A stretch of DNA of 64,000 nucleotides from positions 1-64,000 of the forward strand of contig DASYQM010000332.1 in the NCBI GenBank assembly GCA_036005525.1, read 5' to 3'. The notes beneath the pieces are model-generated. The model saw nothing but the letters and a program-made list of their open reading frames with translations. It made no database searches and had not been told where the DNA came from. This document shows, in pieces, positions 41,853 through 50,565 of the stretch. A program made the position numbers and the translations under genes. The DNA is from UBA9676 sp036005525. Lineage in GTDB: Bacteria > Actinomycetota > Actinomycetes > Streptosporangiales > Streptosporangiaceae. The first letter of the stretch is position 1, and every line of letters begins with the position of its first letter.

Positions 41853-44132
41853 TCAGCCGGGCTTGCAGGGAGTGTGAGCGGCCGCGTAGATGATGACCGA
41901 GGCGTTCTGGAAGACCGGGCGGTACCGGCTGGGGTCGGCGGCAAAACCTGCGAGGTCCGCACCCTGCCCGAACCGATAGAGCGCGACATAACGGACATCG
42001 TCGCGAATCAGGATGCCAGCGGACCGGCAGCTTCCGGGGTGGAGCAGGACCTGCCGCGAGTCGAGCAAGGGCTGGCGGCCGTCTGGCGGCAGCGAGCGTG
42101 GATGGGCGATCCGGAAGGCGCCGTAGGACTGGAGCCCCGTATAGCCGCCCATGGCCAGGACCGCGCGGTTGGTGATGCCGGGGTTCATGTACGGCGTCGA
42201 GATGACGTTGCCGCCCGTGTTGTGCTGCCCGAGCCACCGCCCCGCCGCCGCGACCCGGTGCGTGAGCACCTCCCCCGACGGCCGGCCGCTGGCCGTCAGG
42301 CCGCGGGCGGCCTGGACGGCCACGACGGTGCCGACGGCAACGGCTGCTGTTGCGGCCGACACTGTCAGGACGGTCTGGGCCGCTGGCCGCTGGGCCAGCA
42401 GCGCGCGCGCGGCGAGCACCAGGCCGAACGCCGCGACCACCGCCAGCGGTGCGCCGAGGTCGCGCTCGAACCGCTGCGGGAAGCCGTCCGCCTCGGTCCG
42501 GCTGCCCACATACATCGCCGCGCACCACAGCAGCACTGTGACCGCGGCGGCCACCTGCGTGGGCCGCGCGAGATAGCGGATGCCCACGACGAGCGCGCCC
42601 GCGCCGAACAGCCCGAGCCAGACGAGCCCGGGGCCCAACTCCGCCAGCAGGTGCCGTGGGGCCGGGGTCGGCTGGCTGCCAACGGTGATGGACACCGCGG
42701 TCGAGGTGGAGGAGTGGCCAGCGATCAGCCCGGCCAGGTTGTAGGTGAGGGCGGCACAGCAGACCGCGAGTATCGCCGCCGCACCCAGCGTGAACAGCAG
42801 GACCCGCGCCGCACGGCGCTCGCGCCGGTAGTACAGGTACGGCAGCGCGGTGACCGCGACCAGCGCTAGCAGCACCGCCGCATACAAGGTGGCGACCGAG
42901 TGATAGAGCACCACCGACGCTGCGACCACGGTCACCAGCACACCGGACCGCAGCGTCGGTGACTGGTAAAGGGTGATCAGCGCGGCGGCCACCATGACGA
43001 GCAGGAAGAAGGCGGCGACCAGATCGGGATAGCGGCCCTGGGCGAACCCGGCGTAGGCGCCACTGAGGACGAGACCGTTCAGCCCCGCCGCCGCGATGCC
43101 ATAGGGCCAGCCCCACAGACCGCTGGCGAGGGTATAGGCGGCGGCAGCGCACAGCACCAGCAGGGTGGGCGCGAGGACCGGGAACAGCTCCAGCGGGGTC
43201 AGCCCACAGAACCGGCAGATGACGGCCGTGAGCGCGGGGAAGCCCGGCGGGTAGATGAGGTAACTGCCGTACGAGCCGTGCGTGAGCATCTGCTCGGCCA
43301 TTACTGCGTGCGAGAACTGGTCACTGCCGCGCAGGAACGGCCAGTCGTGGCTGACCACGCCGGAGTAGGCGCGGTAGGCGGTGAGTGCGAGCACGACGGC
43401 GAGGGCAGCGTCACGCAGGCCAGGCCGGGCCGGCCGGGCAGCGGATTCGGGTCCGGGCAGGCCAGCCCGCTCAGCGGAGGCAGCGGACCCGGCGGGCGCG
43501 ACCAGGGTTCTCGCGGCAGCCGGTACGGGACCTGCGGGCCCGCCCGTGCCGCCCGGCCCGGTCCCGGCCCGTGCGCCGCCGGCCCGCGCGCCGCCGGGCG
43601 GTGCGCTCCCGGCGCCGCCCGGTGTGGCGGCTGAGGCGGTGCCGGATGCGGGGGAGTTTCCGGCCGGGCCGGTGACCGGGGCAGACCTGGCGGCGAGCGC
43701 GCCCGCCAGGACCAGCCCGGCGGCGATCACCAGCAGCAGCCAACCTGGCGCCGGCAGGTGCAGCATCGTGGCGAGCGCCAGCACGAACAGGCCGGCGATC
43801 AGCAGTAGAACGCGTGGATCCCGCACCACGCCCGGCGCGGACAGCAGCGGCCCCCCGTCGCCCCGGGCCACGCCCTTCACCAGGAAGGCGAGCACGCCGG
43901 TGACGAAGACGATCCCCACCGCAACGAGCGCCACCCAGAGCGTGACTCCCGTGCCGCTGGCCCGGGCGAGCAAAACCGCGATCGCGGGCACCGACGCCAT
44001 CGAGAGCGCTGCCGAGTAGGTCAGCCGCTCGGCCAGCCCGCTCGCCGGGCGCAGCACGGCCGCCCAGAAATAGCCGGGTGCCACGCCAGCGGCCAGCGCC
44101 GCCAGCAGTGCGCGGATCAGGTCCGCAACCAC
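41853..44132 (-). CDS. large polytopic membrane protein, GT-C glycosyltransferase-like
   Basis: 759 aa with about 14-16 helices. A Gly/Ala/Pro-rich linker (about 150-230) splits it. After it, 'YSGVVSHDWPFLRGSDQFSH' contains an Asp/His-rich extracytoplasmic loop of GT-C type, followed by 'YPPGFPALTAVICRFCGL'. The C-terminal 180 residues look extracytoplasmic. It likely transfers sugar from a polyprenyl donor to a wall polymer. The GTG at 44132 is not backed by a clear ribosome site. Confidence 0.65.
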   Translation of the reverse strand: MVADLIRALLAALAAGVAPGYFWAAVLRPASGLAERLTYSAALSMASVPAIAVLLARASGTGVTLWVALVAVGIVFVTGVLAFLVKGVARGDGGPLLSAPGVVRDPRVLLLIAGLFVLALATMLHLPAPGWLLLVIAAGLVLAGALAARSAPVTGPAGNSPASGTASAATPGGAGSAPPGGARAGGARAGTGPGGTGGPAGPVPAAARTLVAPAGSAASAERAGLPGPESAARPARPGLRDAALAVVLALTAYRAYSGVVSHDWPFLRGSDQFSHAVMAEQMLTHGSYGSYLIYPPGFPALTAVICRFCGLTPLELFPVLAPTLLVLCAAAAYTLASGLWGWPYGIAAAGLNGLVLSGAYAGFAQGRYPDLVAAFFLLVMVAAALITLYQSPTLRSGVLVTVVAASVVLYHSVATLYAAVLLALVAVTALPYLYYRRERRAARVLLFTLGAAAILAVCCAALTYNLAGLIAGHSSTSTAVSITVGSQPTPAPRHLLAELGPGLVWLGLFGAGALVVGIRYLARPTQVAAAVTVLLWCAAMYVGSRTEADGFPQRFERDLGAPLAVVAAFGLVLAARALLAQRPAAQTVLTVSAATAAVAVGTVVAVQAARGLTASGRPSGEVLTHRVAAAGRWLGQHNTGGNVISTPYMNPGITNRAVLAMGGYTGLQSYGAFRIAHPRSLPPDGRQPLLDSRQVLLHPGSCRSAGILIRDDVRYVALYRFGQGADLAGFAADPSRYRPVFQNASVIIYAAAHTPCKPG

Positions 44133-44303
44133 GAATCACCGCCGTCGGGGATCGGAACCACGGGCTCCTGCCGGGTTCCCGGGCAGGAATGGCACCGGGA
44201 CGATAACGGACCGTACCTTATGCCGCCACGCGGACGGCGTGGCCCGCCGGGCACCACTTGCCGGGAACCGGCGCCTCGACTGCTGGCGCCCGCGAAGCCC
44301 CGT

Positions 44304-45362
44304 TCAGCAGGGATTGTCGAAGTCGAACGCACTGTAGGCGCGCAGCTTCCAGAGCTGGTGCTCGCTGGTGATAGTGCGGGTGGTTCCCGAGCGTGCGCGC
44401 ATGACCAGCGACTGGGTCGCCGCGCCGCCGGCCCGGTAGCGCACCCCGGCCACCAGCTCCCCGTCAGTGATGCCGGTGGCCGCGAAGAAGGCGTCCTCGG
44501 ATGCGACCAGGTCGTCGGTCGTGAGTACTCGCTGGAGGTCGTGGCCGGCCGCGATCGCCCGGTCGCGTTCATCGTTGTCACGAGGGGCGAGCCTGCCCTG
44601 GATGATCCCGCCCAGGCACTTGACGGCGCAGGCGGCGATGATGCCCTCCGGGGTGCCGCCGATACCGAGCAGGAGGTCCACCCCGGTGCCTTCCCGTGCC
44701 GCCATGATGGCGCCGGCGACGTCCCCGTCAGTGATGAGCTTGATCCGCGCACCTGCGGCCCGCACCTCGGAAATGAGCTGCTCGTGCCTGGGGCGGTCGA
44801 GGATAACCACGGTGACGTCCTGCGGCGAGCAGCTCTTGGCCTTGGCCACGGCGCTGACGTTGTGCGCCGCCGGTGCTTCAAGGTCCACCACATCGGCGGC
44901 GGCAGCGCCGGTGACCAGCTTGGACATGTAGAAGACGGCCGACGGGTCATACATCGACCCGCGGGCGCTGACGGCCAGCACCGAAATCGCGTTCGGCATG
45001 CCGTTGGCCGTCAGGCGGGTGCCGTCGATCGGGTCCACCGCGACGTCGCACTCCGGGCCGGTGCCGTCCCCGACCTGCTCGCCGTTGTACAGCATGGGGG
45101 CTTGATCCTTCTCGCCCTCGCCGATGACGACCACGCCCCGCATCGATACCGTGTTGATGAGCGCGCGCATTGCCTCAACGGCCGCGCCGTCGGCGCCGTT
45201 CTTGTCGCCCCGGCCGACCCAGCGGCCCGCGGCCATCGCGCCGGCCTCGGTCACCCGGGCCAGTTCGAGCGCCAGGTTCCGGTCGGGCGCCTGGCGTTCC
45301 GGTTCGGCGGTGATAGGCGGGTTCGGCTGGCCTGTCACAGCGGCTGTCTGGTCATCGGACAT
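44304..45362 (-). CDS. glpX: class II fructose-1,6-bisphosphatase
   Basis: 352 aa. 'GRGDKNGADGAAVEAMRALI', 'IGEGEKDQAPMLYNGE' (metal Glu), 'DVAVDPIDGTRLTANGMPNA' (metal Asp and lithium-sensitive motif) and 'LGIGGTPEGIIAACAVKCLG' are diagnostic of GlpX. It supplies fructose-6-phosphate in gluconeogenesis. The ATG at 45362 is 8 nt after AAAGG. It stands just downstream of the exonuclease VII genes on the same strand, as in many actinomycetes. Confidence 0.96.
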   Translation of the reverse strand: MSDDQTAAVTGQPNPPITAEPERQAPDRNLALELARVTEAGAMAAGRWVGRGDKNGADGAAVEAMRALINTVSMRGVVVIGEGEKDQAPMLYNGEQVGDGTGPECDVAVDPIDGTRLTANGMPNAISVLAVSARGSMYDPSAVFYMSKLVTGAAAADVVDLEAPAAHNVSAVAKAKSCSPQDVTVVILDRPRHEQLISEVRAAGARIKLITDGDVAGAIMAAREGTGVDLLLGIGGTPEGIIAACAVKCLGGIIQGRLAPRDNDERDRAIAAGHDLQRVLTTDDLVASEDAFFAATGITDGELVAGVRYRAGGAATQSLVMRARSGTTRTITSEHQLWKLRAYSAFDFDNPC

Positions 45363-45471
45363 GGCGGACGCCTTTCCTCGGGGCCGTGATGCGATCCTAC
45401 GTAGCGGCTCCGGGGGGCCGGCTGCGTCCCCGGACCGCACGCCGCCGTGCGAGCGGGCCGTCCGCCGTGGC

Positions 45472-45822
45472 CTAGAACGGCGCGGCGGAGTCGCCGGGAT
45501 CGGCCTGTTCGGGCAGGGCGGCGGCGAGCCGCGCCCGGGCGCCCTCCAGCCATTGCAGGCAGATGGCGGCGAGGTGCTCGCCGCGTTCCCAGAGCTTGAG
45601 CGACTCCTCCAGGGTGAGCCCTCCACTCTCCAGCCGCCGGACCACCTCGATGAGTTCGTCGCGCGCCTGCTCGTAGGGCATCTCGGCGGCGGGCGCGCCC
45701 CCACCGGCCTGGTCGCCACCGGGCTGACCACTGGCGTTCTGGCCACCGGCGGGCTGCCTGGAGGCCGGCTGGCTGCGCACCGGGCCGCTGCGGCGCTCGG
45801 GTTGGCGCGACTGGGCGGTCAC
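45472..45822 (-). CDS. xseB: exodeoxyribonuclease VII small subunit
   Basis: 116 aa. The functional core is the C-terminal 68 residues: 'PYEQARDELIEVVRRLESGG', 'LTLEESLKLWERGEHLA', 'CLQWLEGARARL'. The first ~45 residues are a disordered Gln/Gly/Ser-rich extension not needed in relatives of about 80 aa; translation could also begin at the Met in front of the core, or at the GTG 45822 as given. Pairs with xseA 76 bp upstream. Confidence 0.92.
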   Translation of the reverse strand: MTAQSRQPERRSGPVRSQPASRQPAGGQNASGQPGGDQAGGGAPAAEMPYEQARDELIEVVRRLESGGLTLEESLKLWERGEHLAAICLQWLEGARARLAAALPEQADPGDSAAPF

Positions 45823-45898
45823 GGCGCCAACCTAGCCGGCCCCCAGGCAGCCCGCCGGGCCGCCATGCCGGGTCAGCCGCCAAGCCCGGAGGTCCACG

Positions 45899-47125
45899 CT
45901 AGGCCCCCGTGGTGGGGTTCGCCGCCCCGTCAGCCGTTACCGTGAGCTGATCTTCAGCGAATCTGACCATTAGCCTTTCACCTGCGGTTACCTCGGCTGC
46001 ACGCCGTACCACTCGCCCGTCGCGTGACTGCACGATCGCGTAGCCGCGGCGGAGGGTGGCCGCGGGGGACAGCGCGAGCAGGCGGCCGCTGAGATGGCCC
46101 ACGTCGTCGGACGCACGCTGAAGCCCGGCGGCGAAGCAGCGCCGGGCTCGTTCAGCCAGGGCGGTGACGGACTCCTCCCGACGGTCGATCTCCCGCAGCG
46201 GATCCGACAGCACGGGACGGGAACGTATGTCCGTCAGCCAGGACCATTCGCGGTCCAGCTGGCCCGCCAGCGCGCGCCGCGCGCGTGCCCGGTGCTGGGT
46301 GACGAGCGCCAGCTGCTCCGCCACGTCCGGCACCACGCGCCGGGCAGCATCGGTGGGCGTGGAAGCGCGGACATCGGCGACGAGATCGAGCAGCGGGTTG
46401 TCCTGCTCGTGGCCGATCGCGCTCACCACCGGCGTCTGGCACGCAGCCACGGCCCGGATCAGGGTCTCATCGGAGAACGGCAGCAGATCCTCGACCGAGC
46501 CGCCGCCCCTGGCGATGACGATCACCTGCACGGCCCGGTCCGCGTCGAGGCGGCGCAGCGCGCCGGTCACCTCGGTGACGGCGTACGGGCCCTGGACGGC
46601 GACCTCCTCCACCTGGAACCTGACGGCTGGCCAGCGCATCGCCGCGTTGCGCAGCACGTCCCGCTCGGCCGCGCTGTCGCGTCCGCAGATCAGGCCGATG
46701 GTGGCGGGCAGGAAGGGCAGCGGCCGTTTGCGCTCGGGCGCGAACAGGCCCTCCGCGGCCAGTGACCGGCGGAGCCGGTCGAGCCGGGCCAGCAATTCAC
46801 CGATGCCCACGGCACGGATCTCGATCCCGGTCAGGGAGAACGAGCCCCGGGCCGTGTTGAGGTCAGGCTTGGCCCACACCACCACGCGGGCGCCCTCGGC
46901 GGGCGACGGATCCGCGGCGTCGAGTACGGCCCAGGCACAGATCACCCGCACCGAGACGGCCGCCACCGGATCGCGCAGTGTCAAGAAGGCGGTCCCGCCG
47001 CGCCTGGTCAGCTCGGCGATCTGACCCTCCACCCAGATCCGCCCCAGGCGGCTGACCCACTCTCCGGCCAGCCGCAGCACGGTGCGGACGGGGACCGGCG
47101 ATTCTGCGGTGGTCTCCAGTGGCAT
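45899..47125 (-). CDS. xseA: exodeoxyribonuclease VII large subunit
   Basis: 408 aa. N-terminal OB fold 'RIWVEGQIAELTRRGGTAFL', then the catalytic domain: 'PATIGLICGRDSAAERDVL', 'VIVIARGGGSVEDLLPFSDE' and 'ISAIGHEQDNPLLDLVADVR'-type sequence ('VVSAIGHEQDNPLLDLVADV'), followed by 'RASTPTDAARRVVPD'. A long helical stretch and 'LLALSPAATLRRGYAIV' complete it. Degrades single-stranded DNA from both ends together with XseB. The ATG at 47125 is the first plausible start. Confidence 0.95.
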   Translation of the reverse strand: MPLETTAESPVPVRTVLRLAGEWVSRLGRIWVEGQIAELTRRGGTAFLTLRDPVAAVSVRVICAWAVLDAADPSPAEGARVVVWAKPDLNTARGSFSLTGIEIRAVGIGELLARLDRLRRSLAAEGLFAPERKRPLPFLPATIGLICGRDSAAERDVLRNAAMRWPAVRFQVEEVAVQGPYAVTEVTGALRRLDADRAVQVIVIARGGGSVEDLLPFSDETLIRAVAACQTPVVSAIGHEQDNPLLDLVADVRASTPTDAARRVVPDVAEQLALVTQHRARARRALAGQLDREWSWLTDIRSRPVLSDPLREIDRREESVTALAERARRCFAAGLQRASDDVGHLSGRLLALSPAATLRRGYAIVQSRDGRVVRRAAEVTAGERLMVRFAEDQLTVTADGAANPTTGA

Positions 47126-47146
47126 GGCAGCGGGAGGCGGCCGGCG

Positions 47147-47839
47147 TCAGCCCGCCTGGTCCTCGATCTTGGAAAGGCGTCGCTCGAACATGGTGATCAC
47201 GTCGTCCCGGTGCGCGGTCGCCTTCTCGTAGGCGAGCAGGGCGCGCACACCGTCGGCGTCCAGCCCTCGGAGCCGGGCGCGGAGCGAGGCGATCGAGAGG
47301 TCGGCATAGCCCGGAATCGGCTCAGCCAGGGCAGCGGCCGGGGCCGACGGCGCTGGTTTCGCCGGGGCAGGAGTGGCTGGCCCAGCCCCGGGCGCAGCCT
47401 GCCCGGGCGTGGCGGTCGGCTTCGCGGCGGCCGCCTTCGGAGCGGTGGTCGGCTTGGGCGTGGTGGCCGGCTTGGGCGTGGTGGCCGGCTTCGGAGCGGT
47501 GGCCGACTTCGGCGCGGCGGCTGCCGTCCGGGCACCCGCGGCGTCGGCGGGCGCTGCGGCCGGGCGCGGGACAGTGGTGCTCGGGGTCGTCGTACGCTCC
47601 CGGAGCACCGTGACGTTGCCGGTCTCGTCCGGCCGTCCGGGTGGCTGTGCGGCGCCGGGCGCTTTCTGGTCAGCCTCAGCCGGCGACTTCTGGTCAGCCT
47701 CAGCCGGCGACGTGGCTTGCTCCATCTGGGCCCGGATCTTGTCGACGGCCATCAGTACCTGGCCGATGCCGGCGAAAACCGCGCGCAGCACCACGGCCGG
47801 AGCCTCTTTGATGCGGTCGGTGACCTGCGGGATGGGCAT
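47147..47839 (-). CDS. low-complexity protein, lipid-droplet-associated-like
   Basis: 230 aa. 'MPIPQVTDRIKEAPAVVLRA' starts an amphipathic/hydrophobic helix (about 12-32). The middle 130 residues are Ala/Pro/Thr/Lys repeats ('KPATTPKPATTPKPTTAPK'). The C-terminal helical bundle 'YADLSIASLRARLRGLDADG', 'VRALLAYEKATAHRDDVITM', 'FERRLSKIE' resembles tails annotated in actinomycetes as lipid-droplet-associated. The location between xseA and ispH is conserved in several genera as far as I recall. The function is not established. Confidence 0.6.
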   Translation of the reverse strand: MPIPQVTDRIKEAPAVVLRAVFAGIGQVLMAVDKIRAQMEQATSPAEADQKSPAEADQKAPGAAQPPGRPDETGNVTVLRERTTTPSTTVPRPAAAPADAAGARTAAAAPKSATAPKPATTPKPATTPKPTTAPKAAAAKPTATPGQAAPGAGPATPAPAKPAPSAPAAALAEPIPGYADLSIASLRARLRGLDADGVRALLAYEKATAHRDDVITMFERRLSKIEDQAG

Positions 47840-48104
47840 TTCGTGATCTCCCTACATGCGTGTCTGGGCATGCCATCGCGCCGTTCCTGCATCCCCAGGC
47901 GTGGAGCGCGTGAGCGGCCGGTGCCGCGTTGCGCCCGCCTTCATTCTTGCCCAGGGCATGCCGTCTGCGGCAGCAGGCACGGCGGGTGCGAATGGTGGAT
48001 GGCCGCCGTGCGGCCAGGTGCGGGTCACGGCGCCAGTCTGCCACCGAACCGGCCTGCCACCGTGCCGGGTTTGTCCAGCAGGTGGCTCACCTACCATGAG
48101 AAGC

Positions 48105-49061
48105 ATGCCTGTGCCAATGCGACGTGTGCTGCTCGCCAAGCCCCGGGGCTACTGCGCCGGGGTCGATCGTGCCGTGCAAACCGTCGAGGTAGCGCTGGAG
48201 CGTTACGGCGCCCCGATCTACGTGCGCAAGCAGATCGTGCACAACAAGCATGTCGTGGCGGCGCTGGAGCAGCGCGGTGCCGTGTTCGTGGACGAGGTGG
48301 CAGACGTCCCCGAGGGCGGCGTGGTCGTCTTCTCAGCGCACGGGGTGGCGCCGGAGGTGCGAGCCGATGCTACGGCGCGCAACCTGCACGCCATCGACGC
48401 AACCTGCCCGCTGGTCACCAAGGTGCACAGCGAGGCGCGGCGGTTCGCCGCCCAGGGATACGACATCCTGCTCATCGGCCATGAGGGTCACGAGGAGGTT
48501 GTCGGCACGACCGGCGAGGCACCGTCGCACATCCAGCTGGTGGACGGACCCGGGGATAACGCCAGGGTGCAGGTGCGCGACCCCGCCAAGGTCGTCTGGC
48601 TGTCACAGACCACGTTGTCGGTCGACGAGACCATCGAGACCGTCGGCGCGCTGCGGGAGCGGTTCCCGACGCTGGCCGACCCGCCCAGCGACGACATCTG
48701 CTATGCCACCCAGAACCGGCAGGCGGCCGTGAAGCGGATCGCGGCCGAGTCGGATGTGGTCATCGTGGTCGGCTCGCGCAACTCCTCCAATTCGGTGCGG
48801 CTGGTGGAGGTGGCGGTCGACGCTGGCGCTGGCGCCGCCTACCTGGTCGATGACGCGGAGTCGATCGAGTCGGCCTGGCTGGAGGGCGTGAGCACGGTCG
48901 GGGTGAGCAGCGGCGCATCGGCGCCGGAGAATCTGGTCGCTGGAGTGCTTGAGCATCTCGCCGAGAGCGGTTTCGACCACGTCGAAGAGGTCGAGGCGGT
49001 AGAGGAACAGATGGTCTTCGCGCTCCCGCACGAACTGCGGCAGGGCAGGTCCGGGCGCTAG
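48105..49061 (+). CDS. ispH: 4-hydroxy-3-methylbut-2-enyl diphosphate reductase
   Basis: 318 aa iron-sulfur reductase, last step of the MEP isoprenoid pathway. The three cluster cysteines are present: 'PRGYCAGVDRAV' (C~16), 'DATCPLVTKVH' (C~101), 'DDICYATQNRQ' (C~199). 'HEGHEEVVGTTGEAP' and 'VVVGSRNSSNSVRLVEVA' bind substrate. ATG 48105 gives the usual length; ATG 48096 would add three residues. Divergent from the lipid-droplet-like gene over 265 bp. Confidence 0.96.
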   Translation: MPVPMRRVLLAKPRGYCAGVDRAVQTVEVALERYGAPIYVRKQIVHNKHVVAALEQRGAVFVDEVADVPEGGVVVFSAHGVAPEVRADATARNLHAIDATCPLVTKVHSEARRFAAQGYDILLIGHEGHEEVVGTTGEAPSHIQLVDGPGDNARVQVRDPAKVVWLSQTTLSVDETIETVGALRERFPTLADPPSDDICYATQNRQAAVKRIAAESDVVIVVGSRNSSNSVRLVEVAVDAGAGAAYLVDDAESIESAWLEGVSTVGVSSGASAPENLVAGVLEHLAESGFDHVEEVEAVEEQMVFALPHELRQGRSGR

Positions 49062-49078
49062 GCGGGATGGCCGCGCGG

Positions 49079-49627
49079 CTATGCCGCCGGGCCGGATTGC
49101 GGGCTGCCGGGCGGGGCCATGGGAGCGGACGGCTCCTCCTGGGCGTCCGGCTGGGCGTCCTGGGCGTCCGGGCCGGAGCTTGAGCCGGCCAGGAGGCCGG
49201 GTCCGTGGCCGGCGGACCGCAGGTCCTCTCGCAGCTCACGGGCGCACCCGCGCAGCCCGCGTTGCCAGGCGATGATCAGGCTCAGCGCCGTTCCGGCGAA
49301 CAGCCACGGTGCCACCCCCGCCAGCGTGATCGCCGCCCCCTCGGCGATGGACAGCGCCATGTTCCCGGTAGCGGTTCCCGCCTTCACCCCGACCAGCTCG
49401 ATGCCGAACACCAGCGGCGGAGTGATCGTCGCCATCAGCAGGTCGCGCTGCCTGACCAAGAAGACAGCGGCTGCGCTGCCAGCGATGAAGAAGGCGCCTG
49501 CCAGCACCGGCGATCCCAGCCAGGCGGCTGCGGTCAGGCCCAGTGCGAACACGACCAGCATGACCACGACGGCTCCGCGCCCGGTGAGGCGGATCTGGGG
49601 AGTGCCCTGCTGCATCTGCCCGGACAT
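49079..49627 (-). CDS. DUF6542-type membrane protein
   Basis: 182 aa with four helices. 'LTGRGAVVVMLVVFALGLTA' begins helix 1, 'GAFFIAGSAAAVFLVRQRDL' helix 2, 'TITPPLVFGIELVGVKAGTA' the short conserved loop, and 'LFAGTALSLIIAWQRGL' the last helix. The C-terminal 45 residues are acidic and disordered. Matches the actinobacterial DUF6542 pattern; function unknown. The ATG at 49627 follows GAGGGGGG. Convergent with ispH. Confidence 0.7.
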   Translation of the reverse strand: MSGQMQQGTPQIRLTGRGAVVVMLVVFALGLTAAAWLGSPVLAGAFFIAGSAAAVFLVRQRDLLMATITPPLVFGIELVGVKAGTATGNMALSIAEGAAITLAGVAPWLFAGTALSLIIAWQRGLRGCARELREDLRSAGHGPGLLAGSSSGPDAQDAQPDAQEEPSAPMAPPGSPQSGPAA

Positions 49628-49744
49628 CCGTGCCCCCCTCGCCCTGGTGTCGCCTCCTGGGATTCTCTCGCGCCGCCCATCCGTTACCGCCCATTGAGAT
49701 CGGCGTTTCGGCCAAGCCACCCGGGGACGTACGGCGCGGCGCGG

Positions 49745-50461
49745 TCAGATATCCGGCTTGGGGGTCTCCTTAGCCCGCATGATGCGGGGCAACAACCGGC
49801 CTATGGGCACGAGCAGTATCCACGTGAACGGCGCCACGCCCGGAGCGACGAACGCGACCGGGATGGACAGCCCGAACACCACCGGGGTCGGCAGGATCTG
49901 CGATGTCACATAGCGCCGCGACGCGAGGGAGACGCTGGCCGGGACCAGGCGTTCGGCCCGGAGAGCGTAGAGCCAGATAGCCAGCTCCACCAGGCCGGCG
50001 CCGGCCACGCAAGCGGCGTAGAAGACCGTGGCGGCTACCTGCTTGGTCGTGCTCGCGAAAAGCAGCGCGGTCGGGTAGGGCAGGAACGCGATCGTGCCGA
50101 GAAAGAGAAGGTTGAGAAAGATGACCGGCCGGTCCAGCGCCGTGATGTACCGGAACAAGCGGTGATGGCCCATCCAGAACAGCCCGATGACCAGGAAGCT
50201 GATGGCGAAACCGAGGATTCGGTACTTGTCGGCATGAAGCTGGTGACCGGCGTTGAGCACTACGTCGGGCACCCGGAGGTCCACCACCAGCAGGGTGATG
50301 GCGATGGCGAAGACCGCGTCGCTGAAGAACAGCACGCGGTCGTACTCCAGATGCCCAGCGATGGCGAGCCGGTTCAGCGTCGGGCCGGCACGTTGCGGGA
50401 CCGCGCCTGCCCCGGGCGCAGGCTCGTCCGCCCGGGCCGGTGGCTCACCGCCGTCCGTCAT
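49745..50461 (-). CDS. TMEM175-family potassium channel-like protein
   Basis: 238 aa with six helices. The selectivity motif of the family, 'FSDAVFAIAITLLVVDLRVP' (F-S-D in helix 1), is present once, as in bacterial TMEM175 subunits that assemble as tetramers. 'FLVIGLFWMGHHRLFRYI' is helix 3 with the conserved Trp and His-His. A disordered N-terminal tail of about 30 residues precedes it. Probably a leak-type K+ channel. Confidence 0.85.
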   Translation of the reverse strand: MTDGGEPPARADEPAPGAGAVPQRAGPTLNRLAIAGHLEYDRVLFFSDAVFAIAITLLVVDLRVPDVVLNAGHQLHADKYRILGFAISFLVIGLFWMGHHRLFRYITALDRPVIFLNLLFLGTIAFLPYPTALLFASTTKQVAATVFYAACVAGAGLVELAIWLYALRAERLVPASVSLASRRYVTSQILPTPVVFGLSIPVAFVAPGVAPFTWILLVPIGRLLPRIMRAKETPKPDI

Positions 50462-50565
50462 CGCCTGCTGGACCTTTCATCCGTGACCCATCGTTACCGG
50501 GCTGCTCGCCCGCGGCCGACCGGCTCATCCGGGCGCTGTCGGCTCGCGTGTCCGCCCCGCCGCCG